This document shows positions 1-6,281 of a DNA stretch of 15,569 nt, piece by piece. Position 1 is the first letter of the stretch. The number at the start of each line of letters is the position of its first letter. The DNA lies in NCBI GenBank assembly GCA_030838265.1, contig JAUTXA010000171.1, positions 1 to 15,569 of the forward strand, written 5' to 3'. The position numbers and the translations under genes were made by a program. The notes under the pieces are model-generated. The model ran no database searches, was not told where the DNA came from, and saw nothing but the letters and a program-made list of their open reading frames with translations. The stretch is from Actinomycetota bacterium (GTDB taxonomy: Bacteria; Actinomycetota; Acidimicrobiia; Acidimicrobiales; BP-101).

Positions 1-170
1 ACCAGCACGAAGCCCCGGTCTTCGTTGTCGTAGGACTGGGCCAGCTCGACGCACATCTCCTCGATGCGAGCCGGGGTGACCTCGAGCAGCTGAGCCAGGA
101 AGCCGGGCTCGACCGGCTCGTCGGCCACCATCAGGATGGCCTCGATGGCCCGCATCTCCTCGCTGGCCAT
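1..170 (-). CDS. scpB: Segregation and condensation protein B, N-terminal part (runs off left edge)
   Basis: This is the first 56 or so residues of ScpB, the winged-helix kleisin partner that works with ScpA and SMC in chromosome condensation and segregation in the cytoplasm. The visible N-terminus reads M-A-S-E-E-M-R-A-I-E-A-I-L-M-V-A-D-E-P-V and later L-A-Q-L-L and D-R-G-F-V-L, matching the conserved start of the family (IEAiL-adeP, LA-lL, rGf-L). The ATG at 170-168 overlaps the scpA stop as TGATG, so the two are translationally coupled, and a GAGGAG ribosome-binding sequence lies about 11 bases upstream inside scpA. The rest of the protein is outside the window. The identification rests on both sequence and position after scpA. 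Confidence 0.9.
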   Translation of the reverse strand, partial: MASEEMRAIEAILMVADEPVEPGFLAQLLEVTPARIEEMCVELAQSYDNEDRGFVL

Positions 171-946
171 CAGCCCTGGTACTCCTCGATGGCGATCTCG
201 TCGATGTCGGCACCGTCGCCGCCCGTCCACGTCACGGTCAGGTCGCCGAAGTTGGTGGTCTGGTCGAGCTCGACTAATCCCTGCTTGTAGAGCTCGAGGA
301 CAGCGAGGAAGCGCACGATGATCTCGAGGCGGTCGACCAGATCCTGGGTCAGGCGGCGGAAGGTGATGCGCCCGGCCCGGGGCAGCTCGTCTAGCAGCTC
401 GATGACCGCGTCCTGCACGCTGGCCCGCACCGGCGCCACGTGCTCGAGGTCGATGCGGGGGACGGGCTTGGGAGCCACGGCCCGCAGGAAGGCGGCATGC
501 AGATCGGCGGGCGTGACGCCGACCAAGAGGTCGGGAGCGAGGTTGAAGTAGCGCTCCTCGAGCCCGGCCCGCCGGGGGTACGACCGCTCGGCCAGCGAGG
601 CGAGGCGGTGCAGCGACTGGGCCGCGTCCTTGAAGGTCTTGCACTCGAGGAGGCGGGCCAGCAAGAGGTCGCGCTCCTCCCACAGAGCCAGCTCCTCGTC
701 GATGTCGACATCGTCGCGACCGGGCAGGAGGCGTCGGGCCTTGAGCTCGATGAGGATGGCGGCGATGAGCAGGAACTCGGTGGCCCCGTCGATGTCGAAG
801 CTCTGACGGCGCTCGAGCTCGGCCACGAAGGCGTCGACGATGGCGTTGATCGACACCTCGTAGATGTCGACCTGCTCCCTCGAGATGAGGTGCAGCAGGA
901 GGTCAAAGGGGCCCTCGAAGACCGTGGTGGTGACCTCAACTGCCAT
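170..946 (-). CDS. scpA: Segregation and condensation protein A
   Basis: ScpA is the kleisin that bridges the SMC heads and binds ScpB in the bacterial condensin complex. The protein has 258 residues, usual for the family. The N-terminal SMC-binding part shows the hallmark F-E-G-P-F-D-L-L-L-H-L-I at 10-21, followed by D-I-Y-E-V-S-I and a helical A-T-E-F-L-L-I-A-A-x-L-I-E-L-K-A-R-R-L-L-P stretch at 55-75. The C-terminal winged-helix part (about 185-258) contains I-V-R-F-L-A-V-L-E-L-Y-K-Q-G-L-V at 210-225. The reading frame stays open far upstream into trpS, but ATG at 946 is chosen because FEGPFDLLL normally sits about ten residues in and because a -10-like box lies just upstream. The stop overlaps the scpB start. 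The gene is transcribed divergently from trpS. Confidence 0.95.
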   Translation of the reverse strand: MAVEVTTTVFEGPFDLLLHLISREQVDIYEVSINAIVDAFVAELERRQSFDIDGATEFLLIAAILIELKARRLLPGRDDVDIDEELALWEERDLLLARLLECKTFKDAAQSLHRLASLAERSYPRRAGLEERYFNLAPDLLVGVTPADLHAAFLRAVAPKPVPRIDLEHVAPVRASVQDAVIELLDELPRAGRITFRRLTQDLVDRLEIIVRFLAVLELYKQGLVELDQTTNFGDLTVTWTGGDGADIDEIAIEEYQG

Positions 947-952
947 CGACCG

Positions 953-958
953 AGGATA
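953..958 (-). promoter_or_regulatory. Putative -10 box for a leaderless scpA transcript
   Basis: The minus-strand hexamer TATCCT fits the actinobacterial -10 pattern TAnnnT. Exactly six bases separate it from the scpA ATG, so transcription would begin at the A of the start codon. No clear -35 hexamer is visible 16-18 bases upstream, and no Shine-Dalgarno sequence is possible in so short a leader. Confidence 0.5.
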
Positions 959-984
959 CCGGTGGGTGACAGGGGCCTGGCGCA

Positions 985-990
985 TACCAT
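985..990 (+). promoter_or_regulatory. Putative -10 box for a leaderless trpS transcript
   Basis: TACCAT matches TAnnnT and lies seven bases before the ATG at 998, giving a message that starts at or within a base of that codon. It lies back to back with the scpA box in a 51-base divergent intergenic region. The alternative trpS ATG at 989 overlaps this box, which favours 998 as the true start. The -35 region is not recognisable. Confidence 0.5.
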
Positions 991-997
991 GCGCCTC

Positions 998-1987
998 ATG
1001 ACACGAGTGCTGTCGGGCATCCAGCCCACGGGCGACCTCCATCTCGGCAACTTCGTCGGGGCCGTCCGCCACTGGGCCTCTGACCAGCACCAACACGACT
1101 CCTACTACTGCATCGTCGACCTCCACGCCCTGACCCTCGAACAGGATCCGGCCGAGCTGCGGGCCAAGACGCTCCAGGTCGGCGCCCTGCTGCTGGCGGC
1201 CGGGCTCGACCCGGACGTGTGCACCATCTTCGTGCAGTCCCACGTGCCGGCCCATCCCCAGCTGTCGTGGCTGCTCGAGTGCGTGGCCAGCTTCGGCGAG
1301 CTCCGGCGCATGACCCAGTTCAAGGACAAGACGGCCAAGGGTGGCGAGGGGGCGGCCCGGGCGGGGTTGTTCACCTACCCCGTCCTCATGGCCGCCGACA
1401 TCCTGCTTTACCATGCCGATCGGGTCCCGGTCGGCGACGACCAGCGCCAGCACCTCGAGTTGGCCCGCGACATCGGCGAGCGCTTCAACAGCCGCTACGG
1501 CGAGATCTTCACCATCCCCCAGGCCGCCATCCCCAAGGTCGGGGCTCGGGTCATGGATCTGCAAGACCCCACCATCAAGATGTCCAAGTCCCGCAGTTCG
1601 CCCCAGGGCAAGGTCAGCCTGCTCGACCCGCCCGAGGTCATCACCCGCAAGATCAAGCGGGCGGTCACCGACGTCGACTCCGAGGTCCGATATGACCCCA
1701 AGGCCAAGCCCGGCGTGTCGAACCTGCTCGAGCTCCTGGCCGTGGCCACCGACTCGACGCCCAAGGAGCTGGCCGCCAAGTACGACCAGTACGGACCTCT
1801 CAAGAACGACGCGGCGGCTGCCGTCGTCGAATTCCTTCGTCCCTTGCAGACCGCCTACGCCGACATCATCGCTGACCCGGCGGGCGTGACCAAGGTGCTG
1901 GCGGCCGGCGCCGACAAGGCCGAGTCGGTCGCCAACCCGACCTTGGCGGCCGCCGCCCTGGCCATGGGCCTCCTCCCCCGCTCCTGA
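998..1987 (+). CDS. trpS: Tryptophanyl-tRNA synthetase
   Basis: This class I aminoacyl-tRNA synthetase charges tRNA-Trp with tryptophan in the cytoplasm, using ATP. From ATG 998 the protein has 329 residues, the normal bacterial length. The N-terminus M-T-R-V-L-S-G-I-Q-P-T-G leads into the HIGH-type signature D-L-H-L-G-N at 13-18. The tryptophan and adenylate pocket includes A-A-D-I-L-L-Y at 132-138 followed by V-P-V-G-D-D-Q at 143-149. The ATP-binding K-M-S-K-S loop is at 194-198. An ATG nine bases upstream (989) is in frame but overlaps the likely -10 box. It is the only plus-strand gene here; its stop lies six bases from the stop of the converging HD-domain gene. As I recall, trpS next to a site-2 protease gene and scpAB is a common bacterial neighbourhood. 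Confidence 0.97.
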   Translation: MTRVLSGIQPTGDLHLGNFVGAVRHWASDQHQHDSYYCIVDLHALTLEQDPAELRAKTLQVGALLLAAGLDPDVCTIFVQSHVPAHPQLSWLLECVASFGELRRMTQFKDKTAKGGEGAARAGLFTYPVLMAADILLYHADRVPVGDDQRQHLELARDIGERFNSRYGEIFTIPQAAIPKVGARVMDLQDPTIKMSKSRSSPQGKVSLLDPPEVITRKIKRAVTDVDSEVRYDPKAKPGVSNLLELLAVATDSTPKELAAKYDQYGPLKNDAAAAVVEFLRPLQTAYADIIADPAGVTKVLAAGADKAESVANPTLAAAALAMGLLPRS

Positions 1988-1993
1988 GGGTGT

Positions 1994-2509
1994 TCAGTCG
2001 TCGTCGGCGGCCTTGAGGGCGCTCGCGACATGGAGGGGAAGCGACCAATCCGCTTCGGGATGGTGGTGTTCGCGGGCCCAGGTCGACGTGAGCGGGTCGG
2101 CCCCCGCCACCTCGAGCATCTCGGCCCCCAGCTCACCGTGCCGCAGGTAGAGCCCGGTGCGACGGGTGATGCCACCGCCCTTGCTCCACGCCGGCGCCAT
2201 TTGGGGGCCCGCCACTTTGCCGGCCAACGTGGCGACCACCCGGCCGTAGGTCCCGAGGCCTGACGCCACCTTCCCGACATCGTGCAACAGGGCGGCGGCC
2301 AGGATCGGCGTCGTGGCCTCATCACCCAACGCCACCTCGACCCGCCGGGCGACCCCAACGGCATGGCGGCGGTCGGCACCGCTCATGCGCTCCCACAGCA
2401 CCTGCTCCCGCGACGACAGGATCGACGCCACCCACACCTCGTCAGAGTTGGGCGGGCCGCCCGGCCACAGCGAGGTGGCGAAGCGCTTGGCCAGGTGCGC
2501 CCAGCTCAC
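1994..2509 (-). CDS. HD-domain putative phosphohydrolase
   Basis: This 171-residue soluble protein carries an HD-type metal-dependent phosphohydrolase fold. Candidate metal ligands are H49 (R-R-H-A-V-G-V-A), the H-D pair at 76-77 in A-L-L-H-D-V-G-K, H124 (R-H-G-E-L-G-A-E-M-L), the H-H-H-P run at 148-151 and aspartates near the C-terminus (A-A-D-D-D). The order H, HD, H, H, D resembles the RelA/SpoT and HDIG-like superfamily, but the substrate cannot be told from the sequence. The start is set at GTG 2509, which overlaps the protease stop as GTGA and implies translational coupling. The frame stays open further upstream only as a shadow of the protease gene. It is the last gene of the minus-strand series and converges on trpS with a 6-base gap, leaving little room for a terminator. 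Confidence 0.75.
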   Translation of the reverse strand: MSWAHLAKRFATSLWPGGPPNSDEVWVASILSSREQVLWERMSGADRRHAVGVARRVEVALGDEATTPILAAALLHDVGKVASGLGTYGRVVATLAGKVAGPQMAPAWSKGGGITRRTGLYLRHGELGAEMLEVAGADPLTSTWAREHHHPEADWSLPLHVASALKAADDD

Positions 2510-3222
2510 AGAAGCCGGGCCCACTGGCCGATGCCCCAATCGAACAAGGCGGCCAAGCCGTGCCCGGGCGCCAGGAAGGCCAGGCCGATGATCAGCAGCA
2601 TCGAGTAGCGGCGCAGCCTCAGGTAGGGCTCCCACCACCGGGCGGGGAGGAAGCGCTCGAGGACGGCCGAACCGTCGAGGGGGGGCAGGGGGATGAGGTT
2701 GAACAGGGCCAGAACCACGTTGATGAGCCCGAACTCGATCAGCCCGTCGACCCACGTGAGGTGGTCGCGAGTCAGGTGGAGGTGGCCAAGGCGGAACACC
2801 ATGGCCGCCATCACCGCCAGCACGATGTTGGTGGCCGGTCCGGCCAGGCTGACGAGGACGCTCTGGTTGCGGGGGTGGCGCAGCTGGCGGGGGTTCACGG
2901 GGACGGGCTTGGCGTAGCCGAACGGTGTGGTGTGCAGCAGGATCAGGAGGCCGGGAAGGATGACCGTGCCCATGGGGTCGACGTGGGCAATGGGGTTGAG
3001 GGTCAGCCGGCCCGCCTTCTTCGCCGTGTCGTCACCGAACCAGAGGGCGACCAGGCCGTGGCTGATCTCGTGCAGGATGACCGACGGGATCAGGGCGGCG
3101 AGCAGCAGCAAGCTGTCGCCGCTGATGATGTGCTGCTTCACGACGCCGTAGCCCAGGATGGCCGCAATGACCCCGAGCACGAGCCAGCGGCTGATCGCGT
3201 CGCGGTTCACCGTCTGGGCCAC
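2506..3222 (-). CDS. Site-2 protease family (M50) membrane metalloprotease
   Basis: This is a 238-residue polytopic membrane protein of the M50 intramembrane protease family, which cleaves substrates within the membrane using zinc. The zinc motif H-E-I-S-H is at 51-55 in a membrane helix, and the second signature N-L-I-P-L-P-P-L-D-G, with the third metal ligand D183, is at 175-184. About six hydrophobic segments are visible (roughly 13-29, 36-56, 86-100, 121-143, 163-181 and 205-222). There is no PDZ domain and no CBS pair, so it is the short type (YwhC-like) rather than RseP/RasP. The start is GTG 3222, 12 bases after the DksA-like stop. It lies between a DksA-like gene and the HD-domain gene and is probably co-transcribed with both. 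Substrate unknown. Confidence 0.9.
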   Translation of the reverse strand: MAQTVNRDAISRWLVLGVIAAILGYGVVKQHIISGDSLLLLAALIPSVILHEISHGLVALWFGDDTAKKAGRLTLNPIAHVDPMGTVILPGLLILLHTTPFGYAKPVPVNPRQLRHPRNQSVLVSLAGPATNIVLAVMAAMVFRLGHLHLTRDHLTWVDGLIEFGLINVVLALFNLIPLPPLDGSAVLERFLPARWWEPYLRLRRYSMLLIIGLAFLAPGHGLAALFDWGIGQWARLL

Positions 3223-3234
3223 CGCGGGGCCCGG

Positions 3235-3570
3235 CTAGCGCTTGGAGGCGCAGTCGATGCAGAAGCGGGCGGCAGGCATGGCTTCGAGCCGCCCGGGCGC
3301 GATCGTCTTCCCGCAGTTCTCGCAGGTGCCGTAGCTGCCGTCGTCCATCTTCTTGAGCGCCCGCTCGACGTCGTCGAGCGTGGCCTGCAGCTTGCTGGCC
3401 AGGGCCTCGGCCTCGCCCCGCTCAGCCGTCACCTGACTGGTGTCAGCGAAGTTCGAGTCGTACTCGAGCCCGCCACCGTCGCCGAAGCCCAGCTCGTTGA
3501 GCTGGCGGCGCAGATCATCACGCTCCTGCTCGAGGACGGCACGGAGCTCGGTGGGGGGTGCATCAGACAT
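3235..3570 (-). CDS. DksA/TraR-type C4 zinc-finger protein
   Basis: This 111-residue protein has an N-terminal alpha-helical, coiled-coil-like region (about 7-75, rich in E, R, L and A) and a C-terminal four-cysteine zinc finger with C83, C86, C104 and C107 (C-E-N-C, then 17 residues, then C-I-D-C). The segment D-G-S-Y-G-T-C-E-N-C-G is the standard approach to the finger in the DksA/TraR family, whose founding members bind RNA polymerase through the secondary channel. The acidic D-x-x-D-x-A tip of E. coli DksA is not evident, so a ppGpp-synergising role should not be assumed. The gene begins 16 bases after the xerD stop and is followed 12 bases later by the site-2 protease. A TAGCAT box eight bases upstream could give it its own promoter. 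Confidence 0.88.
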   Translation of the reverse strand: MSDAPPTELRAVLEQERDDLRRQLNELGFGDGGGLEYDSNFADTSQVTAERGEAEALASKLQATLDDVERALKKMDDGSYGTCENCGKTIAPGRLEAMPAARFCIDCASKR

Positions 3571-3578
3571 GGCGAGCC

Positions 3579-3584
3579 ATGCTA
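3579..3584 (-). promoter_or_regulatory. Possible -10 box for the DksA-like gene
   Basis: The minus-strand hexamer TAGCAT fits TAnnnT and is separated from the ATG at 3570 by eight bases, so the leader would be zero to two bases long. It lies in the 16-base gap after xerD. The spacing is a little longer than ideal and no -35 is evident, so this is the weakest of the four similar boxes in the window. Confidence 0.3.
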
Positions 3585-3586
3585 CT

Positions 3587-4531
3587 TCACCCTTGCCGCT
3601 TTCCGGCCGAACGAGCCCGGGGGTGGGCCCGGTCGTAGACCTGGCGCAGGCGATCGGTCGTCACCCGTGTGTAGACCTGGGTGGTGGCGATCGAGGCGTG
3701 CCCCAGCAGCTCCTGCACGACCCGGATGTCGGCCCCCCGGTCGAGCATGTGGGTGGCACAGCTGTGGCGCAGCACATGGGGAGTGAGGCGGTCGCCCAGG
3801 CCGACCTTGTCGCCGTAGCGGCGGACGACTCCCCACGCTCCCTGCCTGGTCAGCCGCCCTCCCCGCTGGTTCAGGAACACGGCCTCGGCGTCGCCCCGGC
3901 GGGCCCAGCGCTCGGGCGCCAACGAGGTCCGTCCTCCCGGTTCCAGCCAGTCGACGAGCGCCGCTTTGGCCACTCGTCCAAGGGGCACGACGCGCTCCTT
4001 CGAGCCCTTGCCAAAGGCTCTGACAATTCCCTCATCGAGGGCCAGATCGGGCAGAGACAAGCCGACCAGCTCGGAGATGCGCATGCCCGTCCCGTAGAGC
4101 AGCTCGAGGATGGCCCGATCGCGCCGGGCGACCCCGTCGTCGCCCACCACGGCGTCGAGCAGGGTCTCGACCTCTGCCTCGGTGAGGGCCTTGGGCACCC
4201 CCTGCGGCACCCGAGGGGTCCCGACCTCCTCGGTCGGGTCGATGGCCGACCGTCCCTCGTCGAGGCAGAAACGGTGGAGCGAACGCACGGCCACGAGGGC
4301 CCGGGCAACCGAGCTGGCCTTCTTCCCGCTCGCCTTCAGGAAGCCCACGTAGTCCTCGACCATGGGCTCGGTCACGTCGGCCACGACGGTGCCCCGGCCT
4401 CCCAGGAACTCCTCGTAGGCGGCCAGGTCGCGGCGGTAGGCAGCCAGGGTGTTGGCCGCCCGGCCCCGCTCGACGGCCAGCCACGAGAGGAACTCCTCGC
4501 TCGCCGCCGAGAGGGGGATCAGGCCAGGCAC
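3587..4531 (-). CDS. xerD: Tyrosine recombinase XerD (XerC/D family)
   Basis: This site-specific recombinase resolves chromosome dimers at dif sites by a covalent phosphotyrosine mechanism. The 314-residue protein has a SAM-like core-binding domain (about 8-90, F-L-S-W-L-A-V-E-R-G and N-T-L-A-A-Y-R-R-D-L) and a C-terminal catalytic domain with the full set of active-site residues: R151 (G-T-G-M-R-I-S-E-L), K175 (G-K-G-S-K), H252 and R255 (H-V-L-R-H), H278 (L-G-H-A-S) and nucleophile Y287 (T-Q-V-Y-T). The start is taken as GTG 4531, overlapping the 3' end of ald by 13 bases, because the core-binding domain begins a few residues later and no better start follows. Its place among pyrG, NUDIX, ald and scpAB supports a chromosomal XerD rather than a mobile-element integrase. 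Confidence 0.93.
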   Translation of the reverse strand: MPGLIPLSAASEEFLSWLAVERGRAANTLAAYRRDLAAYEEFLGGRGTVVADVTEPMVEDYVGFLKASGKKASSVARALVAVRSLHRFCLDEGRSAIDPTEEVGTPRVPQGVPKALTEAEVETLLDAVVGDDGVARRDRAILELLYGTGMRISELVGLSLPDLALDEGIVRAFGKGSKERVVPLGRVAKAALVDWLEPGGRTSLAPERWARRGDAEAVFLNQRGGRLTRQGAWGVVRRYGDKVGLGDRLTPHVLRHSCATHMLDRGADIRVVQELLGHASIATTQVYTRVTTDRLRQVYDRAHPRARSAGKRQG

Positions 4532-5628
4532 GCCAGAGGGTCGGCGACGGCCGTCCCGAGCGCCTCGGCCACGGCCTGGTTGGTGACCTGCCCGCCGACC
4601 GTCGACAGGCCACCGCGCAGCGCGGCATCGGCGGTCACCGCGGCGCGCACGCCACCCGACGCCACCTCGAGGATGTAGGGCAGGGTGGCGTTGGTGAGGG
4701 CGTAGGTCGACGTGTGGGGGACGGCCCCAGGGATGTTGCCGACGGCGTAGTGCACCACCCCGTGCTCGACGTAGACGGGGTCGTCGTGGGTGGTCTCGTG
4801 GATCGTCTCGACGCAGCCGCCTTGATCGATGGCCACGTCGACGATGACCGAGCCCTGCTTCATGCCCTCGACCATGTCCTCGGTCAGCACGATGGGCGCC
4901 CGCCCGCCGGGGACGAGCACGGCGCCGATCACCAGGTCTGCCCCCCGGACAGCCTGCTCGACGGCGCCCCGGTTCGAGGCCAAGGTCACGATCCGCCCCC
5001 GATGGATCTGGTCGACGAAGCGGAGGCGGTCGAGGTTCTTGTCCAGCAGCAGGACCTCGGCCTCCATGCCCTGCGCGATCCACGCCGCCGACCAGCCGAC
5101 GTTGCCGGCGCCGAGCACCACCACGCGGGCCGGCCGCACCCCGGGGGCGCCGCCGAGCAGCACGCCCCGTCCGCCGTTCTGGCGCTCGAGGTAGTGGGCC
5201 CCGACCTGGGTGGCCATGCGGCCCGCCACCTCGCTCATCGGCGCCAGCAGGGGCAGCGTCCCGTTGGCCAGCTGCACCGTCTCATAGGCCAGCGCCGTGG
5301 TGCCCGCGGCGAGGAGGGCCTTGGCCACCTCGGGATACGCGGCCAGGTGGAGGTAGGTGAACAGGACGAGGTCGGGCCGCAGGTAGCCGAACTCCGAGGG
5401 CTGCGGCTCCTTGACCTTGATGACCAGCTCTGCTTCCCACGCCTTCTGGCGCGACACGATCTCGCCGCCGGCCGCCTTGTAGTCGGCATCGGCGATCGAC
5501 GAGCCCCGGCCTGCCCCTTCCTCGATCAGCACCCGCAGGCCGTGATGGGTGAGCTCGCGCACCCCCTCGGGCGTCATCGCCACCCGAGCCTCCGCCGTCT
5601 TCACCTCGGCCGGCACCCCCACGATCAC
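4519..5628 (-). CDS. ald: Alanine dehydrogenase
   Basis: Ald catalyses the NAD-dependent interconversion of L-alanine with pyruvate and ammonia in the cytoplasm. The protein has 369 residues, usual for the family. Substrate and catalytic residues corresponding to those of the mycobacterial enzyme are visible: R15 (E-A-R-V-A-M-T-P), K73 (K-V-K-E-P), H94 (T-Y-L-H-L-A) and D268 (V-A-I-D-Q-G-G). The Rossmann glycine motif V-L-G-A-G-N-V-G is at 171-178. The start is GTG 5628, which yields the family N-terminus M-I-V-G-V-P-x-E-V-K. It follows the NUDIX gene after a 100-base gap containing a strong inverted repeat and a -10-like box ending six bases before the GTG, so it probably has its own regulated, leaderless promoter. 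xerD overlaps its end. Confidence 0.96.
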   Translation of the reverse strand: MIVGVPAEVKTAEARVAMTPEGVRELTHHGLRVLIEEGAGRGSSIADADYKAAGGEIVSRQKAWEAELVIKVKEPQPSEFGYLRPDLVLFTYLHLAAYPEVAKALLAAGTTALAYETVQLANGTLPLLAPMSEVAGRMATQVGAHYLERQNGGRGVLLGGAPGVRPARVVVLGAGNVGWSAAWIAQGMEAEVLLLDKNLDRLRFVDQIHRGRIVTLASNRGAVEQAVRGADLVIGAVLVPGGRAPIVLTEDMVEGMKQGSVIVDVAIDQGGCVETIHETTHDDPVYVEHGVVHYAVGNIPGAVPHTSTYALTNATLPYILEVASGGVRAAVTADAALRGGLSTVGGQVTNQAVAEALGTAVADPLACLA

Positions 5629-5634
5629 GCCCCG

Positions 5635-5640
5635 AGGGTA
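5635..5640 (-). promoter_or_regulatory. Putative -10 box for a leaderless ald transcript
   Basis: The minus-strand TACCCT matches TAnnnT. Six bases separate it from the GTG start at 5628, the same geometry as the scpA box, so transcription would begin at the start codon. No good -35 is evident, which fits a promoter that depends on an activator bound at the inverted repeat upstream. Confidence 0.45.
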
Positions 5641-5670
5641 GCCCTCAGCCCCATCCAGCCTCCGCTCTCG

Positions 5671-5705
5671 GCGCGTGAAACATCACCGGGTCACGTTTCA
5701 CGCGC
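5671..5705 (-). promoter_or_regulatory. Perfect 11-bp inverted repeat upstream of ald (operator or terminator)
   Basis: The arms GCGCGTGAAAC (5671-5681) and GTTTCACGCGC (5695-5705) are exact reverse complements around a 13-base centre. The element begins 23 bases after the NUDIX stop, and its midpoint (5688) lies 60 bases before the predicted ald start, a typical place for an activator site. A GTGA-N4-TCAC motif (5675-5686) is nested in one arm. As RNA it could form an 11-bp hairpin, but no U-tract follows on the minus strand, so an intrinsic terminator is less convincing than a protein-binding site. The cognate regulator is not in the window. Confidence 0.6.
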
Positions 5706-5728
5706 ATCAAGCAAGGGGGGCGGCGGCG

Positions 5729-6274
5729 TCAGGCCAGAGCGTCGCGGGCCAGGCAGAGGCCGATGATGGTCTTGGCGTCGACGATCGCCCCGCTGGCGAT
5801 GAGCGCAGGGATCTCGTCCATGCCGACCTTCTCGATCGTCATGTGCTGCTCCTCGATGCCTTGGGCCGACGGCGGGCACGGCGACAGGTCGAGGGCCATG
5901 TAGATGGTGATGCGCTCGTCGCAGAACCCGGGCGACAGATAGGACTCGACCAGCTTCTCGAGCCGGCCGGCCCGCATGCCGGCCTCTTCCTCGAGCTCGC
6001 GCCGCGCCGTCAGGTCGGCGGCTTCGCCGGGGACGTCGCGCTTGCCCGCCGGCAGCTCGAGCAGAACCTCGTCGACGGGGGCGCGGTACTGGCGCACCAG
6101 CAGCACGGCGTCGCCCTGGTCGACGACGGGGACGACGGCCACCGCACCGGGATGGTGGACGATGTCGCGCTCGAAGGGCTTGCCATCGGGGTCGGTGAAG
6201 GTGGCCTCGGCCGCCCACACGCTGTGGCCCCGCCAGACCTCGCGCTCATCGACCTTCTTGAATCCGGCGCTCAA
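5729..6274 (-). CDS. NUDIX hydrolase, ADP-ribose pyrophosphatase type
   Basis: This cytoplasmic hydrolase cleaves nucleoside diphosphates linked to another moiety; the subfamily usually acts on ADP-ribose. The NUDIX box spans about 77-100, with G77, E84, R92-E93-L94, E96-E97 and G99 (R-E-L-E-E-E-A-G), and the preceding L-L-E-L-P-A-G-K is typical of ADP-ribose pyrophosphatases. The N-terminal part (E-R-E-V-W-R-G and F-x-D-P-D-G) also matches that subfamily. The start is uncertain: no ATG or GTG fits, and a TTG at 6274, seven bases after the pyrG stop, gives a 181-residue protein of normal length. The frame stays open upstream into pyrG but is not coding there. Following pyrG directly is, as I recall, conserved in actinobacteria. 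Substrate inferred. Confidence 0.88.
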   Translation of the reverse strand: MSAGFKKVDEREVWRGHSVWAAEATFTDPDGKPFERDIVHHPGAVAVVPVVDQGDAVLLVRQYRAPVDEVLLELPAGKRDVPGEAADLTARRELEEEAGMRAGRLEKLVESYLSPGFCDERITIYMALDLSPCPPSAQGIEEQHMTIEKVGMDEIPALIASGAIVDAKTIIGLCLARDALA

Positions 6275-6281
6275 GACCAGG

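Noticed and set aside
170..1564. A longer scpA start reaching into trpS (464 codons)
   Set aside because: The extra residues are a mirror of trpS coding sequence; the ScpA family N-terminus begins at ATG 946.
3587..4531. XerD as an integrase marking a mobile element
   Set aside because: The gene is embedded in conserved housekeeping genes with no attachment-site repeats, tRNA or phage genes nearby. Length and motifs fit chromosomal XerC/D.
3587..5083. A longer xerD start inside ald (498 codons)
   Set aside because: The extension is arginine- and glycine-rich shadow of ald. The recombinase N-terminal domain begins just after GTG 4531.
5671..5705. ParB-binding parS site, because the repeat arms contain GTGAAAC and GTTTCAC
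   Set aside because: parS has the halves joined as GTTTCAC-GTGAAAC. Here they are in the opposite order and 13 bases apart, so it is not a parS palindrome. No parA or parB lies in the window.
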